From positions 1 to 61,016 of the forward strand of contig CACJPV010000007.1 in the NCBI GenBank assembly GCA_902595425.1: a stretch of DNA of 61,016 nt, in the 5' to 3' direction. Shown here one piece after another: positions 37,849 through 46,430 of the stretch; within the stretch, counting starts at the first letter, position 1, and every line of letters starts with the position of its first letter. A model generated the notes under the pieces. The model ran no database searches. It worked only from the letters and a program-made list of their open reading frames with translations, and was not told the DNA's origin. Position numbers and translations under genes: made by a program. This DNA is from an uncultured Alphaproteobacteria bacterium (lineage in GTDB: Bacteria > Pseudomonadota > Alphaproteobacteria > HIMB59 > GCA-002718135).

Positions 37849-38439
37849 TTATTTTTTATAAAAAATCTTAAATAAAATTAAAATTATTATAATTGTAAAT
37901 ATTAATACTATTTCTAAAGTAAATATTTCAGAAACGGAAAATTCTTTCAATTTAAAAATATCTGAAATGTAACTTCCTGTATAAGCAAATAACAATGTTA
38001 ATGGTGAAAAGCCAATTATTGATGAAACTAAAATTTTTATTTTAGATACATTTAAAAGTGAGATGCATATGTTTTGTAAAATTAACGGAGGTCCAAAAAT
38101 TAATCGAATTAATATAAGATATTCATAGGTAGAATTACCTATATATTTTGATATTTTTTCAGAATATTTAAGATAATATTTATTAAAAATTTTCTTTAAA
38201 ATCGTTTTTGAAAATATAATAAAAATTAAACTACCTAAAGAAGTCGACAAAACATTAATTAAAAACCCAGGAATAAAACCAAAAAAAAATCCAGATGCTA
38301 AGGATACAAGAAGACCTCCAGGTAATGAAAGAGAAAAAAAAATAATTGAAAAAATAAAATAAATTAGAAATAAAAAATAGTAGTTTGATTCAATGTAATT
38401 AGACGTAATTATTATTAAATTGAAAAGAAAATCAATCAT
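37849..38439 (-). CDS. TVP38/TMEM64 (VTT domain) membrane protein
   Basis: A 196-residue protein of about six hydrophobic segments. SLPGGLLVSLASGFFFGFIPG and the re-entrant-type GPPLILQN segment match the VTT/DedA superfamily, whose members handle lipid or undecaprenyl-phosphate movement; precise role unknown. It overlaps the ABC-2 permease gene by 4 bases and converges on mazG with one base between stops. Confidence 0.75.
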   Translation of the reverse strand: MIDFLFNLIIITSNYIESNYYFLFLIYFIFSIIFFSLSLPGGLLVSLASGFFFGFIPGFLINVLSTSLGSLIFIIFSKTILKKIFNKYYLKYSEKISKYIGNSTYEYLILIRLIFGPPLILQNICISLLNVSKIKILVSSIIGFSPLTLLFAYTGSYISDIFKLKEFSVSEIFTLEIVLIFTIIIILILFKIFYKK

Positions 38440-39197
38440 TTAATAACATTGTAGCCTCTATAAAAAATAAATCCAGAAATTATTAATGAAATAAAAACAA
38501 AAATTAATACTATAAAATTTACAAAATAATTTATTTCATAATTAAAATAAAAAGATTCTCTAAAATATTTAACTATATAATAATAAGGATTATAATATAA
38601 AATAAATTTAAAACTATCAGGTAATGAATTAATTGAAAAAAAAGTTCCAGACAAAAAAATTATTGGACTTATAAAAAAGTTCGATACAGTACTCTGAGTA
38701 TCCCATCTATAACAGACGAAACCAATTACGGATCCAATAGATGAAAAAAATATAATAACTAAAGATAAATAATAAAAAAAATAAAAAAAAGAAAAATAAT
38801 TAAAAGAAATAAAATATGATAATATAAAAAAATTAATAAATCCAAGAATAAAACCAATAAATATTTGTGAAAATATATAAGCAAAAAATATTTCTAATCT
38901 TGACAAAGGTGCTAATAGAAAATCATCAAAAGAACCTATTTGTTTACTATTTATTATCGATTGTGAAGGATTATCAAAACTTTGTTGAGCTACAATCATA
39001 AGTATTAAGCCAGGGACTAAAAAATCTATGAAGGACATATTATCTTGTCTTAAAGAATAAATTCTACCTATAGTGGAAAAAATAATAACAAATAAGATAT
39101 TTGAAACAAGGGGAGACAGTATTGAATAATGATATTCAAAAAAAAATTCACGAATTCTATATTTAACTATTTCAAAAATAGCAAAAATATTTGTCAT
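38436..39197 (-). CDS. ABC-2 type transporter permease
   Basis: Six-helix permease of 253 residues. FLVPGLILMIVAQQSF and the GTFFSINSLPDSFKFILYYNPYYYIVKYFRE segment are typical of ABC-2 (NodJ/DrrB-like) permeases for polysaccharides, lipids or drugs. No ATPase gene lies next to it in the window, so its partner must be elsewhere. Extremely Phe/Ile/Tyr-rich. It follows the M20 hydrolase by 8 bases. Confidence 0.88.
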   Translation of the reverse strand: MTNIFAIFEIVKYRIREFFFEYHYSILSPLVSNILFVIIFSTIGRIYSLRQDNMSFIDFLVPGLILMIVAQQSFDNPSQSIINSKQIGSFDDFLLAPLSRLEIFFAYIFSQIFIGFILGFINFFILSYFISFNYFSFFYFFYYLSLVIIFFSSIGSVIGFVCYRWDTQSTVSNFFISPIIFLSGTFFSINSLPDSFKFILYYNPYYYIVKYFRESFYFNYEINYFVNFIVLIFVFISLIISGFIFYRGYNVIK

Positions 39198-39205
39198 AAA
39201 ATTTA

Positions 39206-40384
39206 TTATTTAGCAAAGTATTCTTTTACAAGCTCTACCCAAAAATTAACCCCTACAGGTAAAAGATTATCATTAAAATCATATTTAGTTGTATGCAGAT
39301 GTGCTTCATGATTTTTATCTCCTTGACCAATGTAAAGATAGGAACCAGGTTTTTTTTCTAATAAGTAAGAAAAATCTTCACCCCCCATTGAGGGTTCAAT
39401 GTTTGTATTAACATTTGACTCTCCAAAAATTTTTTTAGCTACATTTGCAGCAAATTCACTTTCTTTTTTTGAATTAATAGTTGGAGGATATTTATTTGTT
39501 AAATGAAATTCTACATCAGCATCTGCACCATTTGCTTTAGCGATACCTGATGAAATTTCATTTAATTTTTTTTCATAAAATGCTCTTGTTTCAGGTTTAA
39601 AGGTTCTTATTGTGCCTCCCATTTTAACACTATCATCAATTACATTATACGCAGTTCCTCCGCTAATTTTAGTAATACTTATTAGTGCCTTATCAACTGG
39701 ATCAGTAGATCTGCTAACAATAGTCTGTACAGCTAATACAATTTGAGACGCTATAATTACAGGATCAATAGCTAGTTGAGGAATAGCGGCATGCCCTCCT
39801 TTACCTTTTACAATAATGTCAAACTCATCAACAGCTGCCATCATAGGTCCACTATTGACACCTATAGAGCCCAAGGGTAATTCTGGCCAATTATGCAAAG
39901 CATAAACTTCATCAATTTTAAAATCATCAAACATACCATCTTGAATCATTTTTTCTCCACCTGCAAAACCTTCTTCACCAGGTTGAAAGATTAAAAAAAC
40001 ATTTCCATCAAAATCATTATTTTCACTTAAATATTTAGCAGCTCCTAAAAGCATCGATGTATGACCATCATGACCGCAAGCATGCATCATTCCTTCTTTT
40101 GTTGATTTATGATCAAAGTCGTTTTTTTCAGGCATTGGTAATGCATCAAAATCAGCCCTTAGACCAATGGATCTATCACTAGTACCTTTAGATCCTTTAA
40201 TACAAGCTACTATTCCAGTGTTAGCGTAACCATCCCTAAATTCTATTTTAAACTCAGATAATTTGGATTTGATATATTTAGATGTTTCATATTCCTGAAG
40301 TCCAATTTCAGGAATGCGATGAAGATCTTGTCTCCAAGTCTTCATTTCTTCATACATTTGATTAATTCTATTAGAAACTACCAT
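39206..40384 (-). CDS. M20-family amidohydrolase (hippurate/N-acyl amino acid hydrolase-like)
   Basis: Zinc peptidase-fold amidohydrolase of 392 residues that cleaves N-acylated amino acids or related amides. Motifs are HRIPEIGLQEYET, HACGHDGHTSMLLGAAKYL, FQPGEEGFAGG (catalytic Glu) and the C-terminal GGEDFSYLLE; the dimerisation domain sits between. No signal peptide. The start overlaps the transglycosylase stop (TAATG). Confidence 0.93.
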   Translation of the reverse strand: MVVSNRINQMYEEMKTWRQDLHRIPEIGLQEYETSKYIKSKLSEFKIEFRDGYANTGIVACIKGSKGTSDRSIGLRADFDALPMPEKNDFDHKSTKEGMMHACGHDGHTSMLLGAAKYLSENNDFDGNVFLIFQPGEEGFAGGEKMIQDGMFDDFKIDEVYALHNWPELPLGSIGVNSGPMMAAVDEFDIIVKGKGGHAAIPQLAIDPVIIASQIVLAVQTIVSRSTDPVDKALISITKISGGTAYNVIDDSVKMGGTIRTFKPETRAFYEKKLNEISSGIAKANGADADVEFHLTNKYPPTINSKKESEFAANVAKKIFGESNVNTNIEPSMGGEDFSYLLEKKPGSYLYIGQGDKNHEAHLHTTKYDFNDNLLPVGVNFWVELVKEYFAK

Positions 40385-41016
40385 TAAAAAATTCCGAAAA
40401 AACCTTTCTTATTTAATTGTTGCTCACACTCTTTTAGTTGATTGTTATACATTTTTGCATTTCTTTCAACCGTTTTAGCAACTTCAATTAACCATTTTTT
40501 TTCAAGGAAAGTTTCTTTTTTCCAACCTCCTTGACCCTCGTGATATGCTAGGTACTGATTGTAATAATCATATTTGGAAATGCCAACTAATTTTTCACTT
40601 TGAGTTGTATACCATCCTATAAAATCTGTAATATCTGAAAAATTCGCTCTTGAAGCATTTTTGTTTCCTGTTTTTGTTTTGTACCAATCCCATGTAGGAT
40701 TAGTTACTTGGGCATATCCAAAAGCAGTGGAAGGTCTTGATCCAGGGATAAGGCCAAATAATTTTTTTCTTTCAGGTTTGGCAAATTGTTTAAATGAAGA
40801 TTCTTGATTAATAATAGCTAGTTGTAAAGCAATTGGAGTATTCCAAGTATTGTATGATTTTTTTGTAGCTTTATACCAATTTTTTTTTTGGTCAAAAATA
40901 ATACAAGAGTCAGCAGTATTAATTTGTTGATTAGAAGTACAAGCAACAATAAATATAAATAAAATAGATAATAATTTTAGCAGATTATCAAATGTCATAA
41001 AATGACGTATTAACAT
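40384..41016 (-). CDS. SLT-type lytic transglycosylase lipoprotein
   Basis: A 210-residue lipoprotein (lipobox IVAC; a second ATG at 40996-40998 gives a tidier signal peptide). The lysozyme-like core shows the catalytic Glu in INQESSF, AFGYAQVTNPTWDWY and YLAYHEGQGGW. It should cleave peptidoglycan from the outer or inner membrane. First gene of the minus-strand run with the M20 hydrolase, ABC-2 permease and VTT protein, diverging from htpG. Confidence 0.85.
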   Translation of the reverse strand: MLIRHFMTFDNLLKLLSILFIFIVACTSNQQINTADSCIIFDQKKNWYKATKKSYNTWNTPIALQLAIINQESSFKQFAKPERKKLFGLIPGSRPSTAFGYAQVTNPTWDWYKTKTGNKNASRANFSDITDFIGWYTTQSEKLVGISKYDYYNQYLAYHEGQGGWKKETFLEKKWLIEVAKTVERNAKMYNNQLKECEQQLNKKGFFGIF

Positions 41017-41082
41017 AAATTTTATAGTAATAAGATTAATTATGGCAAAAATTTATTGCAACCTATTGAATATTATTTATGA

Positions 41083-42963
41083 ATGCTTAAATCATTCAAA
41101 ATGACAGAAAAAACAGCAAAAAATCATAGTTTTCAGGCAGAAGTTAGTAAGCTTTTAGATTTAGTGGCAAACTCCCTTTATAGTGAAAGAGAAATTTTCT
41201 TGAGGGAATTAATATCTAATTCAGCTGATGCTTGTGAAAAGTTAAGGTACCTGTCTCTATCTAAGAAAAATATACTTGGCGATGATACAGATTTAAAAAT
41301 TAATGTTCGAGTTTCAAAAAAGAAAAAATTTATAGAAATTCAAGACAATGGAATAGGAATGTCAGAACAAGAATTAATTGATAATCTTGGCACAATTGCA
41401 CGATCGGGAACTTCTAAATTTATGGAAGCAATGAAAAATAAACAAGAAACAGATGTTTCAGCAATTGGTCAATTTGGTGTTGGTTTTTACTCATCTTATA
41501 TGGTTGCTGATACTGTAGAGGTTACGTCAAAAGGAGCTGAAACAAAAGATAGCTATTTATGGAAATCAAATGGTAAAGAAAATTATTCAATAGAAAAAAT
41601 TAAAAATAAAAATCGTGGCACTACAATAAAGTTACTTATAAAAAAGGAAGCAGATGAATTCCTAGACTCGTTTAGATTAAGGTCAATAATTACAAAATAC
41701 TCAAACTATATACCTTTTCCTATAATCCTTGATGATCTTGATAACTCAAAAGAAAAAGAAGAGAAGGTTAACGAGGGTGACCCTCTTTGGCTAAAAGACA
41801 AAAAAGATATTAAGGATGAAGACTATAAACAATTCTACAATAACATTTCATTTAACTTTGATGAGCCTCTTAAAACTATTCATTACAATGCAGAGGGTAT
41901 AATCAATTATAAGGCACTTTTGTACCTCCCTACAAACCAACCAATGGATTTATTTAATTCAGAGCGAAAAAATAAAATTAAACTATATGTTCAAAAAGTG
42001 TTTATCACAGATGAATGTGATGAGATTATGCCTAATTGGTTACGCTTTGTCCCAGGTGTAGTAGACTCTCAAGATATATCCCTCAACATCAGTAGGGAAA
42101 TGTTACAAAATAACCCAGTTATTGAAAAAATAAAAAAAGGAATAACAAATAAAGTTTTAAATGAAATTACTACGTTATCAAAAAAAGAAAACAATAAATT
42201 TTTAGATTTTTGGAAAAATTTTGGTGCTGTAATTAAAGAAGGTTTGTATGAGTTCAATGATCATCATGAAAAAATACTTACTCTATTAAGATTTGAAAAC
42301 TCAATGAATAAAGATTTTATGTCTTTGGATACATATGTAGAGAGTATGGTTAAAGATCAAAAAGAAATTTATTATTTTGCTAATACAGATAAAGACCACA
42401 TTCAAAATTCACCTCAATTAGAGGCTTTTATTGATAAAAAAGTGCCTGTTTTGTTCATGACAGATGCAGTAGACGAATTTTGGCTACAAAATATTGGCAA
42501 ATATAAAGACTATGATTTTAAATCTATCTCAAAAGGCAAGGTTGATTTATCAAAAGTTGGTGAAAATAAAGAAACAAAGAAAAATACTGAAAAAAAAATA
42601 AATAATAAAATCAATGATTTAGCTGTTCTTTTAAAGAGCGAACTTAAGGATAGTATATCAGATGTAATAATCTCTAATAGATTAATCAAAAGCCCAGTCT
42701 TATTAGTAGCTGAAGAGTCAGGTATGGATATAAATATGGAAAAATTGATGAAAATGCATAATCAAAAAACACCGGATTCAAAAAAAATACTAGAAATTAA
42801 TGCTGAACACCCAATGATTGTTAAAATATCTGAAAATCTTAGTTCTTTTGATCATAAAAAAGTTTCTCAAGTGATACTTGATCAAGCTAATATATTAGAT
42901 GGCAATGTATTATCAAATCCTACTGGATATATGGAAAGCCTTACTGAGCTTTTTATTAAATAA
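41083..42963 (+). CDS. htpG: chaperone protein HtpG (Hsp90)
   Basis: ATP-dependent dimeric chaperone. The 626-residue protein has the GHKL ATP site (LRELISNSADAC, IQDNGIGM, GTIARSGTSKF, IGQFGVGFYSSYMV), the middle domain with the catalytic-loop segment (DSQDISLNISREMLQ) and the C-terminal dimerisation domain. Length matches the family. The first ATG is used; an in-frame ATG at 41101 (MTEKTAK) is equally plausible. Convergent with serA, overlapping by 8 bases. Confidence 0.97.
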   Translation: MLKSFKMTEKTAKNHSFQAEVSKLLDLVANSLYSEREIFLRELISNSADACEKLRYLSLSKKNILGDDTDLKINVRVSKKKKFIEIQDNGIGMSEQELIDNLGTIARSGTSKFMEAMKNKQETDVSAIGQFGVGFYSSYMVADTVEVTSKGAETKDSYLWKSNGKENYSIEKIKNKNRGTTIKLLIKKEADEFLDSFRLRSIITKYSNYIPFPIILDDLDNSKEKEEKVNEGDPLWLKDKKDIKDEDYKQFYNNISFNFDEPLKTIHYNAEGIINYKALLYLPTNQPMDLFNSERKNKIKLYVQKVFITDECDEIMPNWLRFVPGVVDSQDISLNISREMLQNNPVIEKIKKGITNKVLNEITTLSKKENNKFLDFWKNFGAVIKEGLYEFNDHHEKILTLLRFENSMNKDFMSLDTYVESMVKDQKEIYYFANTDKDHIQNSPQLEAFIDKKVPVLFMTDAVDEFWLQNIGKYKDYDFKSISKGKVDLSKVGENKETKKNTEKKINNKINDLAVLLKSELKDSISDVIISNRLIKSPVLLVAEESGMDINMEKLMKMHNQKTPDSKKILEINAEHPMIVKISENLSSFDHKKVSQVILDQANILDGNVLSNPTGYMESLTELFIK

Positions 42964-43894
42964 CTTCATTATTGACTTTATTTTTTAAAAAAAAGTCAAC
43001 AAACTGATTTGCTATCATTTCAGCAACAATAATCTGAGCTTCAACAGTGGAGGCCGCTATATGAGGTGTTAACAATACATTCTCTAATCCAAATAAGATA
43101 TTATTTTTAGCTGGTTCCTCTTCAAAAACATCTAAAGCCACTCCCCCAATAGTGTTATTTTTTATTGCATCATTTAAATCTATTTCAGAAACTAAATTAC
43201 CTCTTGCAGTATTAATAATTAATGCGTTATTTTTCATAATAGCAATTTCTTTGGCACTTACGATTGGAGATCCATCTAAATTTGGTTTGCAATGAAAACT
43301 AATTATGTCTGCATCTTTTAAAATTTTATTTAGATCACAGGATATATAATCATGAAACTCATTTTTAATTTTATCAAATGTTTTTGAAAATATTAAAACT
43401 TTAAGGCCAAGTGCATTACACATTTGTGCAAATCTTTTGCCAACATTCCCAAAACCAATAATACCAATAGTCTTACCTTTTATTTCATTTCCTTTTAAAC
43501 TTTTCTTTGCCCACTCGCCCTTATGTGTTGTAAGATCTGCTTTAGAAATTTTTCTTGATAACGATAATAGTAAAGCAAGAGTATGTTCTGCAGTAGCATT
43601 CGTATTGCCTCCAGGAGTATTCATTATAATAATATTTTTTTCTTTAGCTGCATTTATATCTATATTATCCACTCCAGCCCCTGCTCTTCCAATAACCTTT
43701 AAATTTTTTGCATTTTCTATTACTTTTTTAGTTACTTTTGTTGCTGATCGAACAATTAACCCATCATAATTATTGATATTTTTATTTAACTCATCTGGCG
43801 TAAAATTTGTTATAACATCAACTTCAATATTATTAGATAAAAGTATTTTTTCAGCAATGTCATCCATAGCATCAGAAATAAGAACTCTAGGCAT
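42956..43894 (-). CDS. serA: D-3-phosphoglycerate dehydrogenase, short form without ACT domain
   Basis: First step of serine synthesis: 3-phosphoglycerate to 3-phosphohydroxypyruvate with NAD. The 312-residue protein has the Rossmann motif GIIGFGNVGKRF, RSATKVTKKV, GRAGAGVDNID, the Arg in NTARGNLV, the Glu in DVFEEEP and the catalytic His in LTPHIAAST. It stops right after the catalytic core, so the C-terminal serine-binding ACT domain of E. coli-type SerA is absent. Its start overlaps serC by 8 bases. Confidence 0.9.
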   Translation of the reverse strand: MPRVLISDAMDDIAEKILLSNNIEVDVITNFTPDELNKNINNYDGLIVRSATKVTKKVIENAKNLKVIGRAGAGVDNIDINAAKEKNIIIMNTPGGNTNATAEHTLALLLSLSRKISKADLTTHKGEWAKKSLKGNEIKGKTIGIIGFGNVGKRFAQMCNALGLKVLIFSKTFDKIKNEFHDYISCDLNKILKDADIISFHCKPNLDGSPIVSAKEIAIMKNNALIINTARGNLVSEIDLNDAIKNNTIGGVALDVFEEEPAKNNILFGLENVLLTPHIAASTVEAQIIVAEMIANQFVDFFLKNKVNNEVI

Positions 43895-45050
43895 AAGATT
43901 TCCTCACTTCAGAATATGCCCAATCTAACCATGGAAGTAATAATTCTATATTTAGAGACTCAACAGTTCCTCCAGCCCATACTCTAAATGATGGTGGTGC
44001 TTTTGCATAACCATTGATATCATGAGCTACATTTTCGTCAGATAGTATATTGCAAATTTGTTTAACGATCGATCTTTGCTCATCTTCACTTTTTGATAAA
44101 TACCAGTCTTCACATATTTTAAATGTAATTCCAGTGTTTGATAAATATTCTTTGCTTTTATTTTCAGATAAAAAAGTTACCCAATCATTTTTTTGAATCC
44201 AATTGTAAATTAAATTAAATGAGTTTATTGATGTATCTAATAGAAAATTCAAACCACCATTTTTATCTGCCCAATTAAGTCCATCTAGAGCATCTTCTAC
44301 ACAAATCATTGAAGGTGTGTTTATTGTGCTTCCTTCAAAAATACCTTTGATTATTTTATTATTATTCGCAATTCTAAAAACTTTAGGTATTGGCCATGAA
44401 GGCTTAAAACTCTCTAATCGATTTAGAGCTCGGGGAGACATTGCAATCATTCCATGTGCAGCTTCACCACCCAATACTTTTTGCCATGACCAAGTAAGAA
44501 CATCACACTTTTTGTAATCAATAGGCATCGCAAAAATTGCTGAGGTAGCATCACATATTGTTATACCCTCTCTATTATCAGGTATCCAGTCAGCATTAGG
44601 GACCTTGACTCCGGAGGTAGTTCCGTTCCAAGTAAAAACAACATCATGTTTAAAATTGACTTTTGTTACATCAGGGAATTGACCGTAATCAACATCATGC
44701 ACGGTCAACTTTGATATTTGGAGTTGTTTTACAACATCTTGTATCCAATCCTTACCAAAGTTTTCCCAAGCTAGAATATCCACCCCTCTTTGGCCTAATA
44801 AAGACCATAGAGAGGCCTCTAAAGCGCCTGTATCAGAGCCAGGCATAATACCTACAACATAATCATCAGGGAGGTTTAATAATTTTTTAGATTTATCAAT
44901 AACAAGCTTAAGTTTTGATTTTGCTTCACCAGATCTATGGGATCTACCTGTATTTGCATTAATTAAATTTTCAATTTTCCATCCAGGTCTTTTGGCACAG
45001 GGACCACTCGAAAAATTTGGGTTATTAGGTTTTTTATTAGGCTTTTCCAA
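43887..45050 (-). CDS. serC: phosphoserine aminotransferase (alphaproteobacterial type)
   Basis: Second step of serine synthesis, using glutamate and PLP. NFSSGPCAKRPGW, TGRSHRSGEAK, PGSDTGALEASLWSLLG and the PLP-lysine segment TWSWQKVLGGEAAHG define the divergent alphaproteobacterial/archaeal SerC group; 387 residues is typical. The start is a TTG 2 bases after the DUF1015 stop, implying reinitiation coupling. It lies between DUF1015 and serA in one riboswitch-controlled operon. Confidence 0.95.
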   Translation of the reverse strand: MEKPNKKPNNPNFSSGPCAKRPGWKIENLINANTGRSHRSGEAKSKLKLVIDKSKKLLNLPDDYVVGIMPGSDTGALEASLWSLLGQRGVDILAWENFGKDWIQDVVKQLQISKLTVHDVDYGQFPDVTKVNFKHDVVFTWNGTTSGVKVPNADWIPDNREGITICDATSAIFAMPIDYKKCDVLTWSWQKVLGGEAAHGMIAMSPRALNRLESFKPSWPIPKVFRIANNNKIIKGIFEGSTINTPSMICVEDALDGLNWADKNGGLNFLLDTSINSFNLIYNWIQKNDWVTFLSENKSKEYLSNTGITFKICEDWYLSKSEDEQRSIVKQICNILSDENVAHDINGYAKAPPSFRVWAGGTVESLNIELLLPWLDWAYSEVRKSYA

Positions 45051-45052
45051 AA

Positions 45053-46243
45053 TTATTCAAATTCATATACAACTAACCCATCAAGAGGTTTCGGATCAAA
45101 CCATGTTGATTTAGGTGGCATAGTTAAATTTTCATCAGCGACTCTAATAACATCAGTTATTTCAGAAGGAAAGATAGAAAAGGCCACACTATTAGGATTT
45201 TCATTAACTTTTTTTTCTAAAGCATCTAAGCCATGGCATCCTGCTATAAATCTAATTCTTTCATCATTATTTACATCTTTAATATTTAAAATTTTAGTTA
45301 AGCAAAAATTATTTAGGATATTTATATCCAATGAATCGATAAAACTATCACTTATATTTGATGAAAGAAATTCAAGTGCATACCATTGATCTTCGTGATA
45401 CATTCCAAACTCATTTTTTCTACTAGGTTTAAAAGCAGATTCTTTTTTAAGAATCTTAAAATCATTTGATAAAATATTAATAAATTCATCTTTGGAAAGT
45501 CCATTAAGATCTTTGATAACTCTATTGTAATCAAAAATTTTCGACTCATTTGATGGAAAAGCAGCTATCATGAATTTTTCATTAGTTGGATTTTTTTTAC
45601 TAATATATTCCATTGCTCCCATTCGATGATGTCCATCAGCAATATAAAAAGATTTTACGTTATTTAAGAAACTTTTTAATTCTTTAATAAAATTCAAATC
45701 ATTTATGCACCATAATCTATGAACGGAATTATCAAAACTCTCAAAATCATATGATGGAGGTTTATTAATGTTAGATAAAAGTAAATCTCGTATATTATTT
45801 TCACTTGGATAAGAAACATAAATTGGTCCTATTTGAGTTCCTAAATTCATCATTTGATCTGCTCTTTCAATTTTTCTACTTTCATAAATTTTTTCATGAG
45901 GCTTAATAATTTTTTTTTCAAAATCTTTTATTGAAGCTAAAGATAAAAATCCCAATTGATTGTGATTACCAAGTTGGATCTGATAAATATAAAAATGTAA
46001 TACTTCATCTTTTTTAATTACATTATTTTTTTTCATTTCTTTAAAATGATTTTTAGCTTCTAATAATGAGTCTTTTTCTTTTAATTGACCAACAGGGTTT
46101 AAAATTTTGAGGTAGTTCCAATAATTATTTTTTCTAAATATCTCAATATTTTCAATACTTAAATGATCAGTAGATGGTGCAATTAATGTTTTAGCATCTT
46201 GATTATAGGGTCTAGTACCACAGAAAGGCCAAATATCTACCAT
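45053..46243 (-). CDS. DUF1015 family protein of the serine operon
   Basis: The 396-residue protein from ATG 46241-46243 begins MVDIWPFCGTRPYN, the usual DUF1015 N-terminus (PFxxxR), and holds LIAPSTDHLS, KPHEKIYESRKIERADQM, YIADGHHRMGAMEY and a C-terminal PPKSTWFDPKP. The family is found beside serA/serC in many bacteria, but its reaction is unknown; a role in serine/phosphoserine metabolism is inferred. A longer frame with a TTG at 46300 would run into the riboswitch P1 stem and is rejected. Confidence 0.85.
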   Translation of the reverse strand: MVDIWPFCGTRPYNQDAKTLIAPSTDHLSIENIEIFRKNNYWNYLKILNPVGQLKEKDSLLEAKNHFKEMKKNNVIKKDEVLHFYIYQIQLGNHNQLGFLSLASIKDFEKKIIKPHEKIYESRKIERADQMMNLGTQIGPIYVSYPSENNIRDLLLSNINKPPSYDFESFDNSVHRLWCINDLNFIKELKSFLNNVKSFYIADGHHRMGAMEYISKKNPTNEKFMIAAFPSNESKIFDYNRVIKDLNGLSKDEFINILSNDFKILKKESAFKPSRKNEFGMYHEDQWYALEFLSSNISDSFIDSLDINILNNFCLTKILNIKDVNNDERIRFIAGCHGLDALEKKVNENPNSVAFSIFPSEITDVIRVADENLTMPPKSTWFDPKPLDGLVVYEFE

Positions 46244-46265
46244 TAACGATCTTTCTTGCCCTTCT

Positions 46266-46295
46266 GTTAACCATTTCTGATCTTCAGATATTAAC
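46266..46295 (-). other. leader hairpin between glycine aptamer and DUF1015 start
   Basis: On the minus strand a two-part stem, GTTAA...TTAAC outside and TCTGA-AGA-TCAGA inside, lies 4 bases after the aptamer. Its place and size fit the short extra helix ('ghost aptamer') described next to single-aptamer glycine riboswitches, or part of the expression platform. There is no T-run after it, so control at translation is more likely than termination. Confidence 0.4.
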
Positions 46296-46298
46296 TTC

Positions 46299-46367
46299 AA
46301 AGGTCCTTTTGCCTGAGAGTTTCCGGGTCGTTGCTCCTTCGGCGTTAATAAATTAATCTCTCCCTTT
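46299..46367 (-). promoter_or_regulatory. glycine riboswitch (single aptamer) upstream of DUF1015-serC-serA
   Basis: Reading the minus strand, the aptamer has P1 AAAGG/CCTTT, P2 GAGAG/CTCTC, a small AT hairpin, and the invariant glycine-aptamer core words CGCCGAAGGAGCAA and CTCTCAGGCAAAAGGACC. These match the glycine riboswitch consensus closely. Only one aptamer is present. It sits 55 bases before the DUF1015 ATG, so it should tune DUF1015, SerC and SerA synthesis to glycine level. Whether glycine turns the operon on or off cannot be read from sequence alone. Confidence 0.93.
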
Positions 46368-46430
46368 AAAAAATAACCAATATTTTATTTTATATTAAAA
46401 AAAAACAATAATTTCTAATAATAAAACAAT

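Noticed and set aside
43437..43769. 110-residue plus-strand frame inside serA
   Set aside because: Antisense to the Rossmann domain, which is clearly coding.
46243..46300. Longer DUF1015 start at TTG 46300
   Set aside because: It falls within the riboswitch P1 stem and the added residues do not resemble the family; ATG 46243 gives the normal N-terminus.
46299..46430. Second glycine aptamer upstream
   Set aside because: Sequence 46368-46430 is plain AT-rich DNA without the GCCGAAGG or CAGGCAAAAGG words; only one aptamer is present.
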